Source: Saccoglossus kowalevskii (Eukaryota > Hemichordata > Enteropneusta > Harrimaniidae). Taken from it: a stretch of 15,500 bases of DNA. The notes under the pieces were generated by a model. That model did not search any database, was not told the DNA's origin, and saw only the letters and a list, made by a program, of their open reading frames with translations. Position numbers and translations under genes: made by a program. Of this stretch, positions 8,755-15,500 are shown piece by piece (positions within the stretch are counted from its first letter, which is position 1; every line of letters begins with the position of its first letter). The stretch is taken from NCBI RefSeq assembly GCF_000003605.2, contig NW_003138325.1:96826-112325 (forward strand). The letters run 5' to 3'.

Positions 8755-9018
8755 AAACCACAGGCAATAAATGTGTGCTATGATGATAATAATACATCAT
8801 TTAAACGAGCGCACTTACATCAATGGGAGATAAGATGCTATCATGCCGCTTTATAGTGAGTTAACCTTTAGTGTCTAGTGACATTTTCCGACGTAAAAGC
8901 AAATTAATTCATCATGTCACGTTATCTTTTTAGTGTTTACATATGATGCGAATTATATGAAATTAAACTTTACGATCTGCACTTCTGAAAATCTATATGC
9001 ATTTGCATATGACCTACA
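8755..9018 (-). repeat. Unclassified repeat family, copy 1 (inverted)
   Basis: The reverse complement of this segment aligns with 10003-10270. Long shared blocks include GATGAATTAATTTGC, AAAGGTTAACTCACTA and ATCTTATCTCCCATTGATG. By-eye identity over the central 190 bp is roughly 85 per cent. The match fades at GGTTT (near 8755) on one side and at TGTAGGTCA (near 9018) on the other. No protein, pol III boxes or terminal repeats are visible, so the class is unknown. Confidence 0.9.
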
Positions 9019-10002
9019 AATTATCGAGCGAACTGGTAGCTTGTAGTTTGTATTATGACAATACTACTATTATTTGACTTTCCAATTATTCTACCAGTGT
9101 TCTGGTTGGCCTATTTTCGCAATTGCCCTCACATCGACTGCTGAAATACTAATAAAGCTAACAATCTGTTTTAATTTCTTTAAAACCGACTTGAATTTTG
9201 AAACTCATAAAATGAAATAGGGGAAAATGATGGTATACGATGGTGACAAATCCGTCGATATCCAAATGATAAAAACATTGTAAAAGAGTTCACATTATTA
9301 CACAGCGCATAATTTGAATAAATTCCAGTTCCAGCAGCCATTATACTTTCATAATGAAGTTGAGTTGGTCAGTAGTCTCAACAAAAGAGTGCATGAATAT
9401 AATTATGATATAAAACATAATGCACATAAAAACATTAAAAAAATACACTCAGTAAATTCAGTAATGCATTTCCTTTTTATTATCTCCCTTATCAAAACCG
9501 GGTAATATAGTTGGGGTATGTCAGCTACGTCACACTGCAAATGTACGCCGGACGATTTTTACTAGTTGAGAAGTGATGATTGACTTCGTAACTACTCATT
9601 CTGTACACAAAACTGTCTCGAGACGAAATTCGTATGGTACGTTCATCCGTGTTGGTGAAAAGGTTGGTTTATTTATTGCTTACACGTGTATTGGTTGGTG
9701 TGAAGATGCAATAAAACATTCGATTCACGAACGAGTAGCTAGGTGACAAACATCATCACATTCCGTGTTAGTTACATCACTATACTGAACCGGTATTGTG
9801 GACGTTTCCATGGATCCCTGATCATTGAAGTCTTTTGATAAGGCAGCTCAACCCATATGAAAGACATTATTGATATTTATTTACTGCATATTTACTGAGT
9901 AAATTTATAAATAAACAAAATGCATAGCTGTCGATTGTCATAAGTACAGCACTCACTTGTTGTTTAGATCAATATCATTTACCTGTAGTGTCGTCATTGT
10001 AA
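9019..10002. other. Unassigned DNA between the inverted repeat copies
   Basis: This about 1-kb spacer has no credible gene. The frame at 9314-9505 lacks an ATG start and has no motif. Bases 9494-9548 resemble 5329-5390. CACGTG occurs near 9684, and short A/T-rich dyads such as the AAATTTATAAATAAAC region (about 9900) are present. Confidence 0.5.
9494..9548 (+). repeat. Diverged dispersed repeat, copy related to 5329-5390
   Basis: ATAGTTGGGGTATGTC and CTACGTCA, followed by CACTGCA and ACGCC, occur in the same order as in the earlier copy. That copy has about nine extra bases before CACTGCA. Too short and eroded to classify. Confidence 0.45.
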
Positions 10003-10352
10003 TGTAGGTCAGAAATGGTGATTGTATATCACATTTTCAAAATGAAGACCGTTTACTTTAAATTGCTTATGATTCACATCATATGCGAACACTAAAGCAA
10101 ATATGTGGCATGATGAATTAATTTGCTTTTATGCAGGAAAATGTTACTAGATACCAAAGGTTAACTCACTACAAAGCGGCATGATAACATCTTATCTCCC
10201 ATTGATGTAAGTGCGCTTGTCTAAATGATGTATTAATATCATCATGTTACACTTTTACTGTCTGTAGTTAAAATTTATGAACTTCTCAATTTGTGATTTA
10301 TCCTATAATATTTTCGAATACGATGCCTTGGAATGTGTCGCTAAAATCAGTC
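10003..10352 (+). repeat. Unclassified repeat family, copy 2
   Basis: The longest of three related copies. Bases 10003-10270 match copy 1 in inverted orientation. Bases about 10065-10352 match copy 3 in direct orientation, ending with GGAATGTGTCGCTAAA in both. Blocks present in all three copies include TTTGCTTTTA, AAAGCGGCATG and TATCATCAT. There is no open frame or tRNA-like head. Confidence 0.9.
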
Positions 10353-10693
10353 TTATAATAATTTTACCAACGTCTATCAATTAAACTACGGCAGCTGCTT
10401 TTGGACAATGAGTTGCAAGGAAATATTTAAACAATCTGTATATCTCAACAAATGTTATGTACAATGATAATTGAATTCGAAAATAAAATAAGGGCGCGAC
10501 GGTTTATTTGCACATCATTTCGATTAATAGAATTTTCGAATGATGAAATTGTGAATGTGAATTCGAGAAATTCATATTGAATATCCAAGTGTAAAAAATA
10601 AATAATCGCGAAGTCAATAGTAAAATTCACTAAACTTGATAAGTGAAACGTACATAGTATGAAACGTCTCTTATAGACGTGTTTTTCCACACG
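10353..10693 (+). repeat. Downstream part of an old duplication (partner about 11767-12139)
   Basis: The later portion, 10613-10693, aligns with 12063-12139 through AAGTC, GTAAAA, CACTAAACTTGA, AAGCG/AAGTG and TTCCAC blocks. CCAAGT upstream is at nearly the same spacing. The first 150 bp are too diverged to align securely. An imperfect hairpin is formed by GAATTTTCGAAT (10530-10541) and ATTCGAGAAATTC (10561-10573). No gene is visible. Confidence 0.6.
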
Positions 10694-11532
10694 CAAGTTT
10701 TTTTTACTCAGAATGCGTTTCTGTCAGACATGGGTTATATACTAGTACTCGTTTACATTGCATATTATTGTAATGTTTAGAAATAATCTCTAAATTTGTT
10801 TTAAAAACTTTCTCAATAGTACATAATAAGTTGATGTTCTTCCCTCGCAAGATTATCCTAGATAGCTGAGCCCCACGCTTACTGTCGGATATGACAAGAT
10901 GCATACACCATAACCATCGTGACCGGCGCACTGCCCTCGCTGAACACTCATTTTTTAGAAGTGACTCAGAGTAGACTAAGTACCTGGAGTGGCATAAAAC
11001 TCTACACATCAATGTGGGATAATTCGTGAAGCCGCCTACCATCGTATGCCCCACATATTTCCAGAATATTATTGTAAAAACAAATGTTGAACAATTATTA
11101 TATTTATTCCTAGTATGTCGATGACTTTAATACGTCGCTCTGATTGGTCAATACACCCACACGCACAATTGGATCATGATGCATACCAAATTATTATCCG
11201 TATTAGTAAATTTAAAAAACCACCTTAATTTCAAGGGTAACTCAAAAGTCGTCTGGTGCGTTCATTATTAATATATTTATAAAAAATAGACAAAACATCA
11301 GACTGTTAAAAAACTACTTTCAGAATACTGTAGAATACTTTATTTCAGGTTAACTTAATTTTTGCTGAAAAGCACTTTTAGGTGTTTTGTATGGAATTTA
11401 TTTTCACTGATTTTTGACAAGTTGAATGTAAAATATAGGAAAAAGGGTTTATTCGCTGGATTTTATTTTCATTGAATCATTCATTCGGCGAAAATGGCTA
11501 AAATTAATTCCAAGTGAAATAAAGTATTTTAC
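10694..11532. other. Unassigned DNA, no gene recognised
   Basis: The longest open frame of the window lies here (10704-11054, minus, 116 codons). It has no recognisable domain, membrane segment or repeat structure, and one frame of this length in 15.5 kb on six frames is not surprising. The G+C-richer part (10860-11050) could be the remnant of a mobile element that I cannot identify. A CCAAT-type GATTGGTCA lies near 11142. Confidence 0.4.
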
Positions 11533-11766
11533 AGTAGTTGAATTACATATAATTCGCATGAAGAATTTATTTGCTTTTATGTATGGAAATGTTACTGGAC
11601 ACCAAAGATTAAGTCACTTAAAGCGGCATGGTAATGTAAGTTCTCTCTTCTAAATGGTGTAATATTATCATCATATCACACATTTACTGTCGGTAGTTTA
11701 TACTTATGAGCTCCATGATTCGATATTTTCGAATATCTGCCCTGGAATGTGTCGCTAAAGTCAGTC
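11533..11766 (+). repeat. Unclassified repeat family, copy 3
   Basis: Aligns with copy 2 from ACATATAATTCGCATG to GTCGCTAAAGTCAGTC. It has internal deletions: about 20 bp near the start of the core, and about 20 bp after AAAGCGGCATGG where copies 1 and 2 carry ATCTTATCTCCCATTG. Near its end, GATATTTTCGAATATC (about 11721-11736) is a perfect 6-bp stem with a TTCG loop that is degraded in copy 2. Confidence 0.85.
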
Positions 11767-12139
11767 ACCTTCAATAAAAGTGAATCACCATTGGATGCTA
11801 TATTACTACAGAATCGGGGGAGGGGGTTGAAAGTACTTGGGATATTAATACATGTACATGTATTGCCAGATAGACCTTACAATAAATAAGATAGATAGAT
11901 TTTTATTCCAAAAAAAAAAGTCTTAACAACACATACAAAATATATATTTCGACCATTAATTTTCACGCCATTTCGAGTCTGGTTTTACAGAACTTGAGTG
12001 GCGAAATTTAGTTTCAATAATTTTATATTAAGTGGCCAAGTATATATCGAGTAAATAGTCTCAAGTCTATGGTAAAACTCACTAAACTTGACAAGCGAAC
12101 GTTCTCAATTGTGTTTCATAAACGTGCCGTTCCACGTTG
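11767..12139 (+). repeat. Downstream part of an old duplication (partner about 10353-10693)
   Basis: CACTAAACTTGA (12078-12089) and neighbouring blocks match 10628-10639 and its surroundings in order and spacing. A GATA run (GATAGATAGAT, about 11890-11900) and an A-rich tract (about 11910-11919) are not shared with the partner and were gained later. No coding frame is evident. Confidence 0.55.
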
Positions 12140-12234
12140 ATAGTTCCTTTTTCGGATACCTGCCTATCACAGCTTACCATACGCAGACGACTAGAATGAA
12201 TGGCATGATTCCTTCACTACAAGGAAAAAGGCTA

Positions 12235-12367
12235 TTAAAGGGCGGTGGTCGTCGCGCAGCGCGTGTTCGAATTTCATGTAAATAAACAATGTATTTTACA
12301 CACGTTGTATACGTCGCTATGAGTCCCATATCGAACAGGACGCGGCACGACGACTGCCGCCCTTTAA
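12235..12367. mobile_element. 125-bp MITE-like element with TTAA target-site duplication, copy 2
   Basis: The element is 12239-12363, flanked by TTAA at 12235-12238 and 12364-12367. Its ends are AGGGCGG and CCGCCCT, exact complements, so this copy keeps the better terminal repeat. It has the same length and orientation as copy 1. The three differences are C/G at element position 3, AAATAATG/AAACAATG in the middle, and CACGCG/CACACG. It lies just after the old duplicated segment and is absent from that segment's partner copy. The open frames at 12088-12285 and 12174-12470 run through it and are not genes. Confidence 0.93.
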
Positions 12368-12766
12368 ACCTGTATTTTATAAATGACACACCGTAATCAC
12401 AGCTCGATGGTATCATTACCGTATATTGGTTCTTGTGTATTTTGCGCGCAGAGCGTGCAGTATTGAGCACGCGTGATCACCATAAAGTCTACGTATATCG
12501 CTATATCCACTGTAGGTTAGTGAAACTTACTAGTTTTAAGTTATATTTGTTATGCAAATCACAGCCGTTTCCCTGTTTTTAATTTTGTGTGCGCGGTCAC
12601 CCACAATGCTACGTTTTAATTATTAAAGATATCAATGCACAAAAAACAGGAAGAATTTTAAAAGTCTCGCAAAAGTTTGCGCCAACGGTAAGACAAATGT
12701 ATTACGTCACATCGGAGTTAGACATTATGCAAAGCATAGCAGACTATTATACCTCATGACCATGAC

Positions 12767-12776
12767 AGCCAATCAG
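12767..12776 (+). promoter_or_regulatory. CCAAT box (NF-Y type)
   Basis: AGCCAATCAG matches the extended NF-Y consensus RRCCAATSRG. It lies about 65 bp downstream of a CRE-like TTACGTCAC and about 210 bp downstream of an octamer. The cluster suggests a promoter, but there is no TATA box at a suitable distance and no exon. Confidence 0.25.
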
Positions 12777-13139
12777 ACTCGCGCATTACAGGTAGCCATA
12801 TTCCTTTTTTGACCGGCCGACACATTCCTATGTCTACCTCCATCCGGCTACCTGCTTCAAATTTACCTGATTTACGCCAATAACTTGTCACGATACGCGG
12901 CAATATTCATGAAATGATTCGACTGGTAGGTTTGCGTTCACTATCTTATTGAATTTTAGTCACGCTTGCGTTTTCGCCAGTGCGCTCAGTTGGCCGCTTT
13001 AAGACATTCGATCTGCGATTGCGTAGTTCGTCTACCTAAATAACCTGAGAGTCGTGGACTTTGCCGTGTAACGGCACCGCTTTTTTTCGCGTATTTTTGT
13101 CAAAAGAGAATGGTTTTGACATAAACCAATACTCAAGCA

Positions 13140-13175
13140 GTGTGCAGCCCCGTGTGCAGCTCCATGTGCAGCTCG
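13140..13175. repeat. 12-bp tandem repeat, 3 copies
   Basis: GTGTGCAGCCCC, GTGTGCAGCTCC and ATGTGCAGCTCG follow each other directly, differing at two or three bases. On the minus strand they read as a short Ala-His-Gly-Ala-like repeat inside a spurious frame. Confidence 0.85.
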
Positions 13176-14317
13176 TTTCAGAGTTCTAAAGCGAACTTGG
13201 ACGCAGTGTGCCTGTGTGTGTGCGTAAAATGAATTTTTCGTCAGGCTGAAACTGCTGAAATTAGGTTTATCCACACAACCATGAAATTAAAAAGGCATCC
13301 ACGATAAAACTAAACAGAATTCAATCACTGCTCTTGAACTCTTTCAATTTGTATATTGGTTTTTAGACATGCATTCAGATCTACAAGCGTGACCTGAAAG
13401 ATTGCCATGACTGAGAGCTACAATTGCTCTTTTAATATGTATTCGGTATAATAATTAAACAAATGTTCACCTAACTGACCTGGAAATACAGTTTTAGCGA
13501 CCAGAAGAACTCATTGTCAACCAAGGCAAAGCATAGGTTGACAAGGGGCTCTGAGGGTCTCTAAAACTGTATGTCCACCTCTGTTTGGCTGAACATTTGT
13601 ATAATTAATGTGTAACACTTTGTGGGCGGTCGTGATATTTACGATAACTTTTACTTGAAACATGAATGGTTTGTTTACTGACCAAGACTCAAAGAAAATA
13701 TACCAGCGTGACTGTTCACGATCGCACACACGCACTGATCTAGGGCGCGTTAAACTCACGAGGTCAACTTTATGGAATGTACGTGACCACTTCACAAATA
13801 AACTTGTAAATGAACTTGATGAATTCGGGGAATGTCATTAACATGTTATTTGTTGTTGATATTGAAGTTTCCTTTTCTGAGCAGGTGCCCAATATCTTGA
13901 GTATGTTTTATGTCTTACCGGGTTCAACGACTTCACAGTATATCGAAAAGTTACATTTTGTAAAATTATTATTTTTATATAATCCTTTGCATTGTGTTAT
14001 TTTTGTTACGTGCCTTTTACTTTATTGAAGCCCAGACATCGTAATTTGGTATTATATACGTTGTTGAATCGCTGTAGGTTGTTTTCGGCGTTGAAGAAAA
14101 GTAATGACAAAGTTAACTTTGATTTATTGTATTGTTTGTTGGCCGATATACCTCCAGTATAAGTTCATCAGTACGTACATAATGTAATCATAATAGTAAC
14201 GTACATTTTGAAGTGAATAAGTTAACCATACTATGTATGCGCTCAGTGTTTTTTTTTTATAAAATAAATGATAAACCAATTTACGTTTTTCATCATATTT
14301 CGATGATGCACATGTAT

Positions 14318-14482
14318 TTAAAGCGGGGAGTCGTCACCTACGCATGCTTCAGGTGGCCATAGCTTGTCATTGTTTACAAACAAGCGTCTACCCATGAACC
14401 TTTTTTTTTCTTAGCGTGTGTTGTTATCATCGCCTGGGACTCAATTCCCGCGCGTGCGCAGGTGACGACCCTCCCGCTTTAA
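14318..14482. mobile_element. 157-bp MITE-like element with TTAA target-site duplication
   Basis: The element is 14322-14478, flanked by TTAA at 14318-14321 and 14479-14482. The left end AGCGGGGAGTCGTCACCT and the reverse complement of the right end, AGCGGGAGGGTCGTCACCT, form a terminal inverted repeat of about 26 bp with one indel and a few mismatches, continuing through (A/G)CGCA(T/C)GC. The interior is not homologous to the 125-bp elements. The terminal pattern AG(C/G)G(C/G)G...GTCGTC and the TTAA flanks are shared, so the same or a related transposase could have moved both. There is no coding capacity. Confidence 0.88.
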
Positions 14483-15485
14483 TAGTATCGCTTAATTCTT
14501 TGTTAACGCAACAATATTCTTTCAAGCCAAGTATTCGAAAGAATCCAAATTAAACGAAAAATGAATAAGAAATAAGAAATAAGAGAACTTGTGAGCATTA
14601 TGTACACGGAAGGGTATACATTTTCATATTTCATAAATATACTGGTGACATAAACTTGTTTTGACTCGTTCAAACGAAATTCTGGCTATATATCACTTGT
14701 TGAATGAGATTCAAGCGTTGCGGCAAACATGTTACCAATAATAGTCCAAAATTTGAAGTGAATCGAAACTATAAAAATCATTTTTGACCAAACAAATACA
14801 CTAATTTGCATAACAATACATGGACAGTGGCGTTGCTACATTGTTTTTAAATGGTCACGAAATTATCTGTGATCAATGTTTTTATTTTAAACAATTGTAA
14901 AAAGTAGTAGATTGATAAGCGTCTAAACATGTTATATTAATAGTTTAGTTCATGTATGCGTGGTTTAATAATTATTTAATATACATGAAAATTTACTCGT
15001 AAAAACAATGATAGATTTTTTTGACAGTTTTAGATAAGTTCTGTTTATGATATTCCCTGAAATCATAGAATAATCAGACGAGGTACGTTTCTGAAAAAGT
15101 ATCCTTTTTGATCAACATTCACCCCAAACGTAATCATTCCTAACATTAGCAAGTTGAAGATTAAAGATCATGATAAATGAGACAGATGTGGGACAAGTTC
15201 ATGGCCACTTATGGAAAACATATTATAAGACTGTTGCTAAACCTTTGTCAAGTTCACCGATCTGTTCATAATCAATTTGAAGTTCAATATTTATTTGAAG
15301 TGCGTAGGTGGCGACAGTCCGGAAGACACATTAATCACCCAAGACATTTAGTGTAATCGAAAAAACAGCATTGCATCTGGATGTTCGTGGGTTGGCAACA
15401 GTACAAAAATGTGCCTTAAGATTGCACGCATACTTGAAGACTACATACATGGACCAGTGCATAAGATGTTGATAATGTAATCATG
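14483..15485. other. Unassigned A/T-rich DNA, no gene recognised
   Basis: A 7-bp repeat, AATAAGA, occurs three times in tandem at 14564-14584. An octamer ATTTGCAT lies at 14804-14811. No open frame, RNA gene or element end can be supported. Confidence 0.5.
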
Positions 15486-15500
15486 TAATAATAATAATAA
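15486..15500. repeat. (TAA)n microsatellite, cut by the right edge
   Basis: Five perfect TAA units run to the last base, so the full length is unknown. Confidence 0.7.

Larger units (their letters stand above)
12368..14317. other. Unassigned DNA with scattered promoter-like words, no gene recognised
   Basis: The part 12550-13060 has more CpG and more transcription-factor-like words than its surroundings: an octamer ATGCAAAT (12552-12559), TTACGTCAC (about 12700-12708) and AGCCAATCAG (12767-12776, NF-Y type). These could be a regulatory island but no exon is recognisable. The minus-strand frame at 13032-13274 owes its AHGA-type repeats to the 12-bp minisatellite at 13140. Frames at 13517-13795 and 13810-14028 lack family features. 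Confidence 0.4.

Noticed and set aside
12088-12470. Frames on both strands across 12088-12285 and 12174-12470
   Set aside because: Both run through MITE copy 2 and have no features outside it.
11606-12999. TTAAAGCGGC and GCCGCTTTAA as ends of a 1.4-kb TTAA element
   Set aside because: Similarity stops after the terminal ten bases, and the left site is simply part of repeat copy 3, whose sister copies lack the TTAA.
13032-13274. 80-codon minus-strand frame with an Ala-His-Gly repeat
   Set aside because: The repeat is the translation of a 12-bp minisatellite (13140-13175); the rest is low complexity with no family features.

Overview
This window looks like non-coding DNA from a eukaryote, probably an intergenic or intronic stretch of an animal nuclear genome. 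It is A+T-rich, I estimate about two-thirds by eye. No open frame is long or family-like, and there are no Shine-Dalgarno sites or tight gene packing. What is present is typical of animal genomes: a tRNA-headed SINE with a target-site duplication, small TTAA-flanked MITE-like elements, minisatellites, a pentanucleotide microsatellite and old diverged repeats. The element mix would suit an aquatic invertebrate such as a mollusc, but the sequence alone does not settle the taxon. I recognise no protein-coding gene, rRNA or functional tRNA.

Layout, left half. A 21-bp minisatellite runs into the left edge (1-84). A 35-bp satellite of about 12.6 units fills 986-1426. Its later units alternate between two variants, giving a 70-bp higher-order period. 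At 2521-2600 there is a promoter-like cluster (CRE half-site, TATA box), and a strong E2F-type site lies at 3914-3928. A SINE on the minus strand occupies 4662-5025, with pol III A and B boxes and a 16-bp target-site duplication.

Layout, right half. Two nearly identical 125-bp MITE-like elements lie at 6526-6650 and 12239-12363, and a 157-bp relative lies at 14322-14478. All three sit between TTAA copies. A perfect (TGATA)n microsatellite lies at 8287-8373. An unclassified repeat family has three copies: inverted at 8755-9018 and direct at 10003-10352 and 11533-11766. The two direct copies appear to belong to a longer old duplication with an offset of about 1.4 kb, continuing to 10693 and 12139. 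A (TAA)n run is cut by the right edge.

The remaining stretches are unassigned single-copy-looking DNA. There are no genes here to join into a pathway. The main interest is the repeat biology: satellite homogenisation, a Kolobok/T2-like family of non-autonomous transposons, an intact-looking SINE insertion and an unnamed repeat family.
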